Counted from the first letter of the stretch, positions 36,129 through 45,393 are shown. The stretch is 64,000 bases of DNA from Stakelama sediminis (GCF_014199335.1 NZ_JACIJI010000001.1:496001-560000); one strand, 5' to 3'. Program-made: numbers and translations. Notes: generated by a model from the letters alone, not told the origin.

Positions 36129-36755
36129 ATGGACGAACAGCAAGCGCAATCGCCAGTGGGGGTCGCGGACCACATGCTGCCGTTCACCATTACCCATCTC
36201 ATCCTGATTGCACTGTTTGCCATCGCCGTGATCATCGCAATCTGGTGGGGCGTCCGCATGCGCCGCAAGAACAACGAGGCGCTGCACGAACTGGAAGAAG
36301 AACAACGGCTGGAACGCGCCGACGCCGATGCGCCCGTTCAAGAGAAAGCCCCGCCTCCCCCGCCCATCAAAACCGCACCGCCGCCGGTAGCCCCTCCCCC
36401 GCCGCCCATTGCCGACAGCGAAACCGTTGCGAAGGCTCCCGCCCCGGCGACACCGCCCGCTCCAGCGCCCCAACCCTCTGCGCCCGCAAAACCGCAGGCC
36501 GCCACATCGTCAGGGGGCGACGACCTTCTGATGCTGAAAGGCGTCGGTCCCAAACTCGCGACGAAACTGAACGAGCTGGGCATCATCCGCTTTGAGCAGA
36601 TCGCGACGCTCACCCCGGATCAGGCGGCAGCGCTTGATGGGCAGCTTGGCAACTTCAAAGGACGGATGGCGCGCGACCGCTGGCAGGAACAGGCCGAATT
36701 CCTGGCAAAAGGCGACCGCGAAGGTTTTGAAGCGAAATTCGGCAAACTCGGCTGA
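36129..36755 (+). CDS. Membrane-anchored protein with Pro-rich linker and helix-hairpin-helix domain
   Basis: The 208-residue protein has one membrane helix near residues 18-40 (ITHLILIALFAIAVIIAIWWG), a cytoplasmic charged stretch, a Pro/Ala linker (residues 70-125) and a C-terminal domain LMLKGVGPKLATKLNELGIIRFEQIATLTPDQAAAL. The C-terminal part is a helix-hairpin-helix of the kind found at the end of some NuoE-like and uncharacterised alphaproteobacterial proteins. It might bind DNA or a protein at the membrane; no function is known. It lies 105 bp after purD. Confidence 0.7.
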   Translation: MDEQQAQSPVGVADHMLPFTITHLILIALFAIAVIIAIWWGVRMRRKNNEALHELEEEQRLERADADAPVQEKAPPPPPIKTAPPPVAPPPPPIADSETVAKAPAPATPPAPAPQPSAPAKPQAATSSGGDDLLMLKGVGPKLATKLNELGIIRFEQIATLTPDQAAALDGQLGNFKGRMARDRWQEQAEFLAKGDREGFEAKFGKLG

Positions 36756-36785
36756 AACCAGCCACGGATTTCACGGAAAAACGCT

Positions 36786-38102
36786 TTATTCCTCGTCGTC
36801 TCGCGCTGCGCTGACCAGCAGCTTGTCGATCTTGCGTCCGTCCAGATCGACAATTTCGAAGCGCCAGCCCTGTTCGACGAAATGCTCGCCCTCTTCGGGC
36901 AGGTGCTTGAGCACCGCCAGCGCCAGTCCGGCAACGGTGGCGTAATCGCGATCCTCGTCCAGGTCGATGTCGAGCCGGTCGGCCAGCGCGTCGGCGGGCA
37001 TCTGCCCGGACACCAGCAGGCTGCCGTCCTCGCGCTCGACGACATGCGGTGATTCACCGTGCTCGACGTCCGAGGCAAACTCGCCCGCAATCGCGGCGAG
37101 CAGGTCGGAAGGCGTCACAATGCCTTCGAAATGGCCGTATTCGTCATGCACGAAACCCATCGGCACCTCGGCCACGCGCAAGGCATCGAGCGCATCCATC
37201 GCATCGACCTGATCGGGCAGCACCGGCGCGGGCCGCATCAGCGCGCGCAGGTCGAGCGGCTCATGCCGGAACAATGCGGCGACGATATCGCGCGACTGCA
37301 CCACACCGATCACCGAATCGACCGATCCTTCCGCCACCGGCAGGCGCGTATGCGGCGTTGCCAGCAGTGCTTCACGGATCGCGTCGGCATCCAGATCAAC
37401 GTCCAGCCAGTCGACATCGGTGCGTGGTGTCATCACCTCACGCACCGGCCGGTCGGCCAGCCGCACAACGCCGGAGATGATCGACCGCTCATGCTCTTCG
37501 ATCACACCCGACCGGGTCGCCTCGGCAACGATCAGTTGCAGTTCCTCCGCCGTCACCCGGTTTTCCGATTCGCGCTTCAGCCCCATGATCCGGAACAGCA
37601 GCGCACTGGTCGAATCGAGCAGCCAGACGATCGGTGCCGTGATTCGCGCGAGCCACAGCATCGGCGTCGCCACCAGCATCGCAATCGGCTCGGGCGAACG
37701 CAGCGCGAACTGCTTGGGCACCAATTCACCGATGATCAGCGAGACATAGGTCGTCACCCCGATCACCAGCGCAAAGCCGAGCGATTGTGCGGTATCCGCT
37801 GCGACCCCCATCGCCTGCAACCGTGCCGCCGTCGGCTCGCCCAGGCTCGCCCCCGAATAGGCACCCGCCAGAATGCCGATCAGGGTGATGCCGATCTGTA
37901 CCGTGGACAGAAACTTGCCGGGGTCTTCCGCCAGCCGGATGGCGGTTTCGGCCCCGCGCTTGCCCGCGCGCGACGCACCCTCCAGCCGTGCACGGCGCGC
38001 AGATACGATCGCCAGTTCCGACATGGCGAACAGTCCGTTCAGGGCAATCAGCGCGAGGATGATCACCACGTCGAACCAGGGATAGGGAGCAAGCGCGTCC
38101 AT
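36786..38102 (-). CDS. Hemolysin-family CNNM/CorC-type membrane protein
   Basis: The 438-residue protein has an N-terminal DUF21 (CNNM) membrane domain of about 180 residues (FDVVIILALIALNGLFAMSELAIVSARRARLE), a CBS pair (REVMTPRTDVDWLDVD and residues 260-320) and a C-terminal CorC_HlyC domain (YGHFEGIVTPSDLLAAI). Relatives take part in magnesium or cobalt efflux or act as regulators; the hemolysin name is historical. The ATG at 38102 is preferred over a TTG further upstream, although its ribosome site is weak. It converges on the HhH-protein gene. Confidence 0.9.
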   Translation of the reverse strand: MDALAPYPWFDVVIILALIALNGLFAMSELAIVSARRARLEGASRAGKRGAETAIRLAEDPGKFLSTVQIGITLIGILAGAYSGASLGEPTAARLQAMGVAADTAQSLGFALVIGVTTYVSLIIGELVPKQFALRSPEPIAMLVATPMLWLARITAPIVWLLDSTSALLFRIMGLKRESENRVTAEELQLIVAEATRSGVIEEHERSIISGVVRLADRPVREVMTPRTDVDWLDVDLDADAIREALLATPHTRLPVAEGSVDSVIGVVQSRDIVAALFRHEPLDLRALMRPAPVLPDQVDAMDALDALRVAEVPMGFVHDEYGHFEGIVTPSDLLAAIAGEFASDVEHGESPHVVEREDGSLLVSGQMPADALADRLDIDLDEDRDYATVAGLALAVLKHLPEEGEHFVEQGWRFEIVDLDGRKIDKLLVSAARDDEE

Positions 38103-38237
38103 TGGCGTTTGTTGCCCATAGCCGCAACCGGGGCGGTTCGACAATATCCGGCAAGCGCCTGTTCATGCCGGATGCGGAACAGAGCGTATAATTGTAGCGT
38201 TTCCAGACAGTATTTTGATTACAAAGGGAGGATTTTG

Positions 38238-38924
38238 ATGCGATTCACATCTAAACTGGCCGTTGCAGGCGCCTTATCGGCACTGGTGCTCACCAGTGGC
38301 TGCGTCACTGATCCGGTGACTGGCCAGCGCAAGATTTCGAAAGCCGCGATCGGCGGCATCGGCGGCGCGGTGGGCGGCTATCTGCTCGGCGATCTGGTCG
38401 GCGGACGCCATGACCGTACCGAGAAAATCATCGGTGCCGGGATCGGCGGCATCGCCGGTGCTGGCATCGGGGCCTATATGGACAAGCAGGAGCGCGACCT
38501 GCGTCAGCGCACCGCCGGTTCCGACGTGCAGGTGATTCGCCAGGGCGACGATCTGCTGTTGCGGATGCCGTCGGGTATCACCTTCGCCACCGACAGCGCC
38601 AATATCCAGCCGCAGTTCCGCTCAACGCTGGATCAGGTCGCGCAGGTGCTGCAACAATATCCCGACACCTATGTCGATGTGTACGGCCATACCGATTCAA
38701 CCGGCTCGGCCCAATATAATCAGGCATTGTCCGAACGCCGCGCGCAGTCGGTCGCGGGCTATCTGACCAGCCACGGCGTACAGGCCGCGCGGATCGCCAC
38801 GCGCGGTTTCGGCGAGACCCAGCCGATCGCATCCAACGATACCGAAGAGGGCCGTGCGGAAAACCGCCGTGTCGAAATCAAGCTGGTCCCGATCAGCCGG
38901 AGCGACGTACAAAGCGGCTATTGA
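38238..38924 (+). CDS. OmpA family lipoprotein with glycine zipper
   Basis: The 228-residue protein has a lipobox LTSGC (Cys22), a glycine-zipper segment (IGGIGGAVGGYLLG ... GAGIGGIAGAGIGAYM, residues 41-90) and a C-terminal OmpA-like peptidoglycan-binding domain (VYGHTDSTGSAQYNQALSERRAQSV; then ENRRVEI). This layout matches YiaD-like proteins that tie the outer membrane to the wall. GGGAGG lies seven bases before the ATG. The frame is open for more than 1 kb upstream opposite the CorC gene, but that part is a shadow. Confidence 0.9.
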   Translation: MRFTSKLAVAGALSALVLTSGCVTDPVTGQRKISKAAIGGIGGAVGGYLLGDLVGGRHDRTEKIIGAGIGGIAGAGIGAYMDKQERDLRQRTAGSDVQVIRQGDDLLLRMPSGITFATDSANIQPQFRSTLDQVAQVLQQYPDTYVDVYGHTDSTGSAQYNQALSERRAQSVAGYLTSHGVQAARIATRGFGETQPIASNDTEEGRAENRRVEIKLVPISRSDVQSGY

Positions 38925-38943
38925 TCTTTAACGACTAACGAAA

Positions 38944-38983
38944 CTGCGCGCCTTCACCGCCGGTCGGCAAAGAAGGCGCGCAG
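38944..38983. terminator. Hairpin across the tadA stop codon, possible bidirectional terminator
   Basis: CTGCGCGCCTTC and GAAGGCGCGCAG are a perfect 12-bp inverted repeat with a 16-base loop between convergent genes. The right arm codes for the tadA C-terminus and the left arm overlaps its stop codon. The T-tract is short. Confidence 0.5.
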
Positions 38984-39403
38984 CATCTTTGCCGCCTCGC
39001 CTTCACCGATGCCGGAAAAGACTTCGGGCCGGTGATGGCAGGTGGACTGCCCAAAGAAACGCGGGCCATGCTCGACCGCCCCGCCCTTCGGATCGGAGGC
39101 CCCGTAATAAAGCCGGTCGATCCGCGCATGACTGATCGCGCCCGCGCACATCGCGCAGGGTTCCAGCGTCACCCACAAATCGCATCCGTTCAGTCGATCA
39201 CGCCCCAGCGCGCGCGCGGCCGCCCGAATCGCGCGCATTTCGGCATGAGCGGTAGGATCACACAGACTGCGCGGCGCATTTCCCGCAACCGCGATAATCG
39301 CACCATCGCGCACCACCACTGCACCGACCGGCACTTCACCGGCATCGGCCGCCGCCTGTGCGGCCTCCAGCGCCGCTCGCATGGGGTCGGGCAAGGGAAA
39401 CAT
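38954..39403 (-). CDS. tadA: tRNA-specific adenosine deaminase TadA
   Basis: TadA deaminates the wobble adenosine of tRNA-Arg(ACG) to inosine. The 149-residue protein carries the zinc motif HAEM (His53, Glu55) and PCAMC (Cys83, Cys86), plus RIDRLYYGASDPKGGAVEHGP that marks TadA rather than other deaminases. The start at 39403 (MFPLPDP) aligns with homologues; the frame could extend 24 residues upstream without a plausible reason. The end overlaps a hairpin. Confidence 0.94.
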   Translation of the reverse strand: MFPLPDPMRAALEAAQAAADAGEVPVGAVVVRDGAIIAVAGNAPRSLCDPTAHAEMRAIRAAARALGRDRLNGCDLWVTLEPCAMCAGAISHARIDRLYYGASDPKGGAVEHGPRFFGQSTCHHRPEVFSGIGEGEAAKMLRAFFADRR

Positions 39404-39511
39404 GGCGCACTGCCTAAACTGCGCCCCTATCCAAGGCAATTGCGATCCCGTCGTTATTGAACCCATCGGCGCCACAGCCTAGGGTCTCACAGGCTGCCGT
39501 CAGGAGGATCT

Positions 39512-39997
39512 ATGAAGGGCGACGATCGCGTCATCGAATTTCTCAACACCGTGCTCAAGAACGAGTTGACCGCGATCAACCAATATTGGTTGCATCACCG
39601 GTTATTCGATCATTGGGGCGTCAAACGGCTCGCCGAATTTGAACGGCATGAATCGATCGACGAGATGAAACATGCCGACTGGCTGTCGGAACGCATTCTG
39701 TTTCTGGATGGCCTGCCCAATTTTCAATTGCTCGGGCGGTTGCGCATCGGCGAAACGGTCGAGGAAGTCCTTAAATCAGACCTCGCACTCGAAATGGAAG
39801 CGGTCACCGACCTGCGCGATGCCATCGCCCATTGTGAGGAAGTGCGTGATTATGTCAGCCGCGACCTGTTCCGCCGCATTCTGGACAGTGAGGAAGAGCA
39901 TATCGACACGCTGGAGCGTCAGTTCGACATGATCGAACGGATGGGACTGGAAAACTACATTCAGCTCAACGCCAAACCGGAAGAAGGCGAGGACTGA
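39512..39997 (+). CDS. bfr: Bacterioferritin
   Basis: Bacterioferritin stores iron and binds heme between subunits. The 161-residue protein has all residues of the ferroxidase site at the Escherichia coli positions (Glu18, Glu51, His54, Glu94, Glu127, His130) and the heme ligand Met52 in ESIDEMKHAD. The consensus Shine-Dalgarno sequence AGGAGG is placed well before the ATG. No Fur or Irr box was recognised. It converges on the Hpt gene with an 18-bp gap. Confidence 0.97.
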   Translation: MKGDDRVIEFLNTVLKNELTAINQYWLHHRLFDHWGVKRLAEFERHESIDEMKHADWLSERILFLDGLPNFQLLGRLRIGETVEEVLKSDLALEMEAVTDLRDAIAHCEEVRDYVSRDLFRRILDSEEEHIDTLERQFDMIERMGLENYIQLNAKPEEGED

Positions 39998-40014
39998 ATC
40001 CTCGCCTATCGCGA

Positions 40015-40440
40015 TCAATGCATCGCGGTGTTGCGGCGTCCGAAGCCGCCGGATTTACGTGAGACCAGCGGATTGGCTTCGCTTTCCAGCGCTGACAAGG
40101 TAGATTCGAACAACGGGCGCAGTTTTACGACATGCTGTAACGCATCGCCCGGCTGCTCGCGCCGTTCGACACAGGCACGCGCAATCACTTCCACCGTTTC
40201 TGCCAGTTCCGACAGCGCCTCGGCCCCAAATTGCCGTGATTCGCCCTTCAGCGTATGGGCCGGGATGACCAGCGCCGCAGCGTCCTGGGCGCGCATCGCC
40301 TGCTCGATCTGGCTGACCGATTTAGTCCCGTCTTCCCGGAAATACCCAAGGATTCGAACGAAATTGGCGCCGAGCTGGGCACGTGCGCTCGCAAAGGCAG
40401 TCCAGTCGATCAGCCCCCTTTCTGCGCTCGCTCCGTTCAT
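40015..40440 (-). CDS. Hpt domain phosphotransfer protein
   Basis: This 141-residue protein is an alpha-helical histidine-phosphotransfer module with the phosphorylated His in PAHTLKGESRQFGAEAL. It would relay phosphate between a hybrid kinase and a response regulator, but no such partner is adjacent. The ATG at 40440 has GGAG upstream. The 5' region is short, with the 222-bp palindromic element starting about 90 bp upstream, so its promoter may lie near or inside that element. Confidence 0.85.
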   Translation of the reverse strand: MNGASAERGLIDWTAFASARAQLGANFVRILGYFREDGTKSVSQIEQAMRAQDAAALVIPAHTLKGESRQFGAEALSELAETVEVIARACVERREQPGDALQHVVKLRPLFESTLSALESEANPLVSRKSGGFGRRNTAMH

Positions 40441-40530
40441 AATACTCAATCTCCAAGCTTACTTTTACCGGACACGGCCCCTTAGTATCGCAAAGAGTGT
40501 AAACAGCCGATTGATATCGCTATCCGATTT

Positions 40531-40752
40531 TAGGGTCAGGCCCCATTAACTTCGTGGATCGTGATATCGCCATGCGGTTTTGTGGCGAGGAAAATGGCCG
40601 AAGGCGGGGCGGCACCCGAAGGGCGGGGCAGCAAAGCGCCGGGACGGCGTTGCTCGATTGGCAGATAGCGCTGCTATCTGCCTGCACGCGCGCCTTGTTC
40701 CACCACTTTGCTGCCTCCGTCACGACCACGAAATCAATGGGGCCTGACCCTA
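40531..40752. repeat. 222-bp palindromic element with 17-bp perfect terminal inverted repeats
   Basis: TAGGGTCAGGCCCCATT at 40531-40547 is the exact reverse complement of 40736-40752. Inside, TTCGTGG(A)TCGTGA pairs imperfectly, and a perfect ggcagatagc-gct-gctatctgcc hairpin lies at 40660-40682. Ends are TA, as in IS630/Tc1-type elements. No open frame inside looks real. Its last three bases form the tusA stop codon. It fills the gap between the tusA and Hpt genes, which holds nothing else recognisable. Confidence 0.8.
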
Positions 40753-40944
40753 GCCCACTATTCGGAACCGATCGACTGCAATCCGCTCGAATTCGCGCTC
40801 TGCTTGCGAGGCAACTGCCGCTAATTCTTTTTCCGCTGCCGGATCATCGGCCAGAATTTCCACGGTGCCGCTATTCTCGCGAAGCGCTTTCGCCAGCCGT
40901 ATCGCGGGCCAGGGGCAACGCATCCCTCTGGCGTCTATCCGCAT
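40750..40944 (-). CDS. tusA: TusA-like sulfur carrier protein
   Basis: TusA-type proteins relay sulfur or affect gene regulation; this one has the Cys-Pro-x-Pro motif (MRCPWPAIRLAKAL, residues about 8-21) as its key feature. The 64-residue protein starts at an ATG one base after the der stop codon; a TTG five codons further upstream is less likely. The stop codon TAG is the terminal sequence of the adjacent palindromic element, so the C-terminus may have been reset by its insertion. It is the last gene of the der group. Confidence 0.85.
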   Translation of the reverse strand: MRIDARGMRCPWPAIRLAKALRENSGTVEILADDPAAEKELAAVASQAEREFERIAVDRFRIVG

Positions 40945-40945
40945 G

Positions 40946-42298
40946 TCAGTCCCGGTCAAAGGGGTTGCGCGGTGCGCGCACGGTCAGCCGTACCGGCACC
41001 GCGCCAAAGCCGAATTCGCGCCGGATGCCGTTGATCAGATAGCGACGATAGCTTTCGGGCAACAGGTCGACCCGCGTGCCGAACAGGATGAAGCTGGGCG
41101 GCCGCGTCTTCGCTTGCGTGACATAGCGCGGCTTGATCCGCTTACCGCCCGGTGCAGGCGGTGGATTGGCCTCCATCGCACGCTCGAACCAGCGGTTGAG
41201 CGCGCCCGTCGACACGCGCCGCGACCAGGCATCGCGCGTTTCGAACGCGACCTTGATCAGCATGTCGATCCCCTTGCCGGTCGCTGCCGACACGGTGAGC
41301 AGCGGCACGCCCTTCACCTGTGCCAGCCCTTCGTCAAGCGCGCCTTTCACCCCGTTGAACAGGCTGCTGGCATTTTCCGCAACATCCCATTTGTTGAGTG
41401 CGATGACCAGCGCACGACCTTCGCGAAGCACGGTGTCGGCGATTTTCAGGTCCTGTACCTCCAACCCCTTGGTGGCGTCGAGCAGCAGCACCACGACCTC
41501 AGCGAAATCCACCGCGCGCAGGGCGTCGGCAACCGACAGTTTCTCCAGCTTTTCCTGAACACGCGCACGTTTGCGCATTCCGGCGGTATCGATCAGCCGT
41601 ACCCGCCTGCCCTGCCATTCCCAGTCGATGGCAATCGAATCGCGGGTAATTCCGGCTTCCGGCCCGGTAATCAGCCGGTCCTGCCCCAGCATCCGGTTGA
41701 TCAGCGTCGACTTGCCCGCATTGGGCCGCCCGACGATCGCCAGTTTGAGCGGCGCATCGGGAGAATCGTCTTCCTCTGCTTCGGCATTTTCCTGCTCGAT
41801 GCGCTCGCAATGCGGCAACAGCGCTTCGAACAGGTCGGCGACACCTTCACCATGTTCGGCCGAAAGCTGCACGGGATCGCCCATGCCCAGCGCCAGCGCC
41901 TCGATCACACCTGCCTCACCCGCACGACCCTCGGCCTTGTTCGCGACCAGCACGACCGGCGTTTCCGAGACGCGCAGCCAGCGGGCGATTTCCTCGTCCA
42001 GCGGCGTAATGCCGGCACGCGCATCGATCAGGAACAACGCGACATCGGCATCGCGCACTGCCGCTTCGGTCTGCGTGCGCATCCGCCCCGGCAGAGTGGC
42101 GGCGTCCTCATCCTCATAGCCTGCGGTATCGATCACCCGGAAATCGAGGTCGAGCAGATGCGCCTCGCCCTCCCGCCGATCACGGGTCACGCCGGGCTGG
42201 TCGTCGACCAACGCCAGCCGCTTGCCGACCAGCCGGTTGAACAGCGTCGATTTGCCGACATTGGGGCGGCCGATAATGGCAACGGTGGGAAGCTGCAT
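40946..42298 (-). CDS. der: Ribosome biogenesis GTPase Der (EngA)
   Basis: Der is a double-GTPase factor for 50S assembly. The 450-residue protein has two G domains (GRPNVGKSTLFNRL at the start and GRPNAGKSTLINRM near residue 180), G3 motifs DTAGYE and DTAGMRK, NKAE and NKWD, and a C-terminal KH-like domain. The start at 42298 (MQLPTVAIIGRP) matches the usual N-terminus. It follows bamB in the familiar yfgM-bamB-der order, after a gap of about 120 bp. Confidence 0.97.
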   Translation of the reverse strand: MQLPTVAIIGRPNVGKSTLFNRLVGKRLALVDDQPGVTRDRREGEAHLLDLDFRVIDTAGYEDEDAATLPGRMRTQTEAAVRDADVALFLIDARAGITPLDEEIARWLRVSETPVVLVANKAEGRAGEAGVIEALALGMGDPVQLSAEHGEGVADLFEALLPHCERIEQENAEAEEDDSPDAPLKLAIVGRPNAGKSTLINRMLGQDRLITGPEAGITRDSIAIDWEWQGRRVRLIDTAGMRKRARVQEKLEKLSVADALRAVDFAEVVVLLLDATKGLEVQDLKIADTVLREGRALVIALNKWDVAENASSLFNGVKGALDEGLAQVKGVPLLTVSAATGKGIDMLIKVAFETRDAWSRRVSTGALNRWFERAMEANPPPAPGGKRIKPRYVTQAKTRPPSFILFGTRVDLLPESYRRYLINGIRREFGFGAVPVRLTVRAPRNPFDRD

Positions 42299-42419
42299 AA
42301 CAAAGGGTATAGCCAAAGCGCGCCGCTTCGCCACGCCCAATCAACGGTCATGGCCAAACGGCGCAGGGTTTCAGATCATGGGCGATAATGGGGCGAAACC
42401 TGACCGCCCCACCTCGTTA

Positions 42420-43739
42420 TCAGCGATAGGCCTTCAGGTCGCCATTATCAGTGAGCAGATACAGCATATTGTTCGCCACCACCGGCGGCAGATAAAAGCT
42501 GCCCTTCAGCTCCATCGTCTTGCCGATCATGCCCTTGGTCGGTTCGACAAAGGTCACCTGACCCAGGTTATTGGTCAGCAACAGCTTGTTGCCCGCCAGT
42601 ACCGGACCTACCCAACTGATCGCATCCTTCTTTTTCTTGGGCTTACGATATTCGGGAAGCTGGGCAATCCAGCGGATCTTGCCGGTATCGCGCGCCATAC
42701 ATAGCAATTTGGCATTGTCAGTGACGACGAAGATCCAGTTCCCCGCGACCCACGGCGTCGATCCGCCGGAGATATTCTGTTCCCACAAACGGCGTCCGCT
42801 CAGAATATCGAGCGCAACCATCCGGCCGCCCTGCCCGATGGCATAGACCTGATCATTATCGAGTACCGGGTCAGCATCGATATCCACCAGCGACGACACC
42901 GAGGTCGACATGCGCGTACGCGCCAATACGTCGCCCCACAGGTTGCGGCCATTCTCATAGCGATAGGCATTGAGCTCGCCGGAGGAGAAGCCCGCGATCA
43001 CACTGCCGCGTCCCGCCGCCGGAGCCGCTACGCCGAACACGCCCTGCGATTCGATCGACCCCGACTGGGTCCAGACGACATGCCCGTCATCATAGGAAAG
43101 CGCGAAGAGCTGGTTGTCCTGGCTCAGCACATAGACATTGCCGTCTGCGACAGTCGGCGAACCGCGCAGCGGGCCACCCGGCTTCTGACGCCACAATTCC
43201 TTGCCGTCGCTGGCATCCATCGCGATCACTTCGCCGATGCCGTTGGTCGCGAACAGCCGCCCGTCGCTGTAGCTGACACCACCGCCGAATACGACGCGGC
43301 TGTCCGCCTTGCTCTTGTCGGTATCCTTGGTCCAGAGCTGCTTGCCGGTATCGGCCGCAAAGGCATGGACCACGCCGTCGGTATCCATAACGTACAGATG
43401 GCCGTCGGCGACAACGGGCGCCGCCGCCAGCCGGGTACGATTGGTACTGCCGGGAATGCGCGCGCTCCAGGCAAGTGTCAGATTGTCGTTGAGCGCAAAG
43501 CTGCCGCCCGACTTGGCCGCGCTACCGCCCGGCTGCGCCCAACTGGGGTTGACCGTTGGCGCGGGCAACGTGACCCGCACATCCTTGATCGTTTTGTCGA
43601 CGGTGATGTCGTCTTCGGATGCCAGAATCGGAATCCGCGCGCCGAGCACCGGCGTCGTCTTCGTCTTGGCCTTGAAAATCCCGCACGCGCTAAGCGCCAT
43701 GAGCGCCGCGATGGCGGCGCCGCTTCTTAATTTCATCAT
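42420..43739 (-). CDS. bamB: Outer membrane protein assembly factor BamB
   Basis: BamB is an outer-membrane lipoprotein of the BAM complex that inserts beta-barrels. The 439-residue protein has a lipobox ALSAC (Cys19) and an eight-bladed PQQ-like beta-propeller with repeated blade motifs (DGHLYVMDTDGVVHAFAADTGKQLWT, then similar). It lies between a YfgM-like gene and der, as in many proteobacteria. Its first ATG overlaps the upstream stop codon (ATGA). Confidence 0.95.
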   Translation of the reverse strand: MMKLRSGAAIAALMALSACGIFKAKTKTTPVLGARIPILASEDDITVDKTIKDVRVTLPAPTVNPSWAQPGGSAAKSGGSFALNDNLTLAWSARIPGSTNRTRLAAAPVVADGHLYVMDTDGVVHAFAADTGKQLWTKDTDKSKADSRVVFGGGVSYSDGRLFATNGIGEVIAMDASDGKELWRQKPGGPLRGSPTVADGNVYVLSQDNQLFALSYDDGHVVWTQSGSIESQGVFGVAAPAAGRGSVIAGFSSGELNAYRYENGRNLWGDVLARTRMSTSVSSLVDIDADPVLDNDQVYAIGQGGRMVALDILSGRRLWEQNISGGSTPWVAGNWIFVVTDNAKLLCMARDTGKIRWIAQLPEYRKPKKKKDAISWVGPVLAGNKLLLTNNLGQVTFVEPTKGMIGKTMELKGSFYLPPVVANNMLYLLTDNGDLKAYR

Positions 43740-44458
43740 CCCGCAGTCTTGTCCTTAGCATCCGTGTCAGCGCCCTTGTATTTGTCGACCGCATCCACCC
43801 CTAATACGGCCGCCATCTGAACCGCACGTTGCCGGATACTGTCCGGCACCTTGTCGGCGGCGGCGATATCGCCGAACATCTTGCCCGCCAGATCGCGGCG
43901 ATTGGCGCGCAGATAGGCGATGGCAACCATTTCGCCCGCACTACCGAACCAGGGGCTTCCCTTCGTCGCCAGCGGGCTGAGCCGGTGAATGATCGCATCC
44001 GGCTTCATCGTGTCGAATTGCACCGCCGTCTCGCGAATGGTGGCGAGATCGCGGTACGGCTGCGGCAGGCTGTTGTCAGCGGCAATGGACGCGAACTTGG
44101 CGGCTGCGCCTTTCTCGTCGCCCTTATCGAGCAGCATGTCGCCTTCGGAGAACAGCGCCATCGCGCGATAGCCCGCAATCTTCGAATCGGCGAGCTTCGC
44201 AAGCGGCTGTGCGGCTTTTTGCGGCTCGGTACCCGACAATTGCTTCAGCGCGTCGTCATAGGTGCGCCCCTGCTCGCCGGCGATAGTATTGTGATGATGT
44301 TGCCAGTACATCCAGCCACCGGCGGCCACAATCGCCAGAACCACCGCAACGGCGATCCACAAGCCCCAGCGCTTGCCGAACTCGGCCAGTTCCTCGCGGC
44401 GAAGTTCCTCATCGACCTCGCGGAAAAAGACTTCATTGGATTGGGGGGACTGCGCCAA
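43736..44458 (-). CDS. YfgM-like tetratricopeptide protein, inner membrane
   Basis: The 240-residue protein has one N-terminal membrane helix (WGLWIAVAVVLAIVAAGGWMYW, residues 31-52) and a periplasmic TPR-like helical domain. YfgM in Escherichia coli is linked to the Sec translocon and envelope chaperones and is encoded beside bamB, as here. The start is TTG at 44458 with GGAG about eight bases upstream; no in-frame ATG fits. The stop codon overlaps bamB. Confidence 0.85.
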   Translation of the reverse strand: MAQSPQSNEVFFREVDEELRREELAEFGKRWGLWIAVAVVLAIVAAGGWMYWQHHHNTIAGEQGRTYDDALKQLSGTEPQKAAQPLAKLADSKIAGYRAMALFSEGDMLLDKGDEKGAAAKFASIAADNSLPQPYRDLATIRETAVQFDTMKPDAIIHRLSPLATKGSPWFGSAGEMVAIAYLRANRRDLAGKMFGDIAAADKVPDSIRQRAVQMAAVLGVDAVDKYKGADTDAKDKTAG

Positions 44459-44517
44459 ACGAAAACTCCATGGATAAGGGCGCCGGACCTTAACCGCGCG
44501 CCGCCGGAAAACCTAGT

Positions 44518-45393
44518 TCAGTTTTTCGGAACGTAAATCTGTTCCTCACCCGGAAAGGCCCTGCTGCGCACATCGGACGCATACTGCCCAACCGCGGCGG
44601 AAATACGGCCAGCCATATCGTCGAATTTCTTCACGAAACGTGGCGTACGTTCGAACAGGCCCAGCATATCTTCCGCCACCAGCACCTGCCCGTCGCATTG
44701 CGCCGATGCACCGATACCGATGGTCGGGCAATCAACGGCCTGCGTGATCTCCACCGCGATCGGTTCGACCACGCCTTCGATCACCACCGAAAAAGCACCT
44801 GCCTGCGCCACTGCTGTAGCGTCCCCGACAATCTTCTTCGCCTCGGCCTCGCTGCGTCCGCGCGCGCCATAGCCGCCCAGCATGTTTACCGCCTGCGGGG
44901 TCAGGCCGACATGGCCCATCACCGGAATGCCGCGTTCGGTCAGGAAGCGGACGGTATCGGCCATCGCCTCGCCGCCTTCCATCTTCACCGCCGCAGCGCC
45001 CGTTTCCTTGAGCAGCCGGGATGCGCTGGCAAAGGCCTGTTCGGGTGAACCTTCATAGCTGCCGAACGGCATGTCGATCACGACCAGCGCGTGATAGCTG
45101 CCGCGCACCACCGCCGCGCCATGCGCCGCCATCATCTCCAGCGTCACCGGTACCGTCGACGGCAAACCGTAAATCACCTGGCCCAGACTGTCGCCGACCA
45201 GCAGCATATCGCAATGCGGATCGAGCAACTGCGCCATGCGCACCGTATAAGCGGTCAGCATCACCAGCGGTTCGCCGCACGCTTCCGCCCCGGCCTTGCG
45301 TCGCCGGATCGCGGGCACCGTCACCCGCTTCATCGGCGCCGGGGTCGGATTCGCACGGCTGGTCGCGGTGTCGATCGTATAGGTGGTGGACAT
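44518..45393 (-). CDS. panB: 3-methyl-2-oxobutanoate hydroxymethyltransferase
   Basis: PanB makes ketopantoate, the first committed step toward pantothenate and coenzyme A. The 291-residue protein has the conserved [27 protein letters not shown] (metal-binding Asp), [18 protein letters not shown] and GHVGLTPQ motifs. About 28 residues before the core are longer than in most homologues. The ATG at 45393 is the preferred start. A partner panC is not in the window. It lies 60 bp after the yfgM-like gene on the same strand. Confidence 0.95.
   Translation of the reverse strand: MSTTYTIDTATSRANPTPAPMKRVTVPAIRRRKAGAEACGEPLVMLTAYTVRMAQLLDPHCDMLLVGDSLGQVIYGLPSTVPVTLEMMAAHGAAVVRGSYHALVVIDMPFGSYEGSPEQAFASASRLLKETGAAAVKMEGGEAMADTVRFLTERGIPVMGHVGLTPQAVNMLGGYGARGRSEAEAKKIVGDATAVAQAGAFSVVIEGVVEPIAVEITQAVDCPTIGIGASAQCDGQVLVAEDMLGLFERTPRFVKKFDDMAGRISAAVGQYASDVRSRAFPGEEQIYVPKN

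Noticed and set aside
37059-38237. Long in-frame extension upstream of the OmpA-like lipoprotein
   Set aside because: It lies opposite the CorC/CNNM gene, is basic and low in hydrophobics, and the ATG at 38238 has a perfect ribosome site and a lipobox signal.
40865-42388. Open frame of about 500 codons on the plus strand opposite der
   Set aside because: It mirrors der, has no domain or ribosome site, and such antisense frames are expected from GC-rich codon bias.
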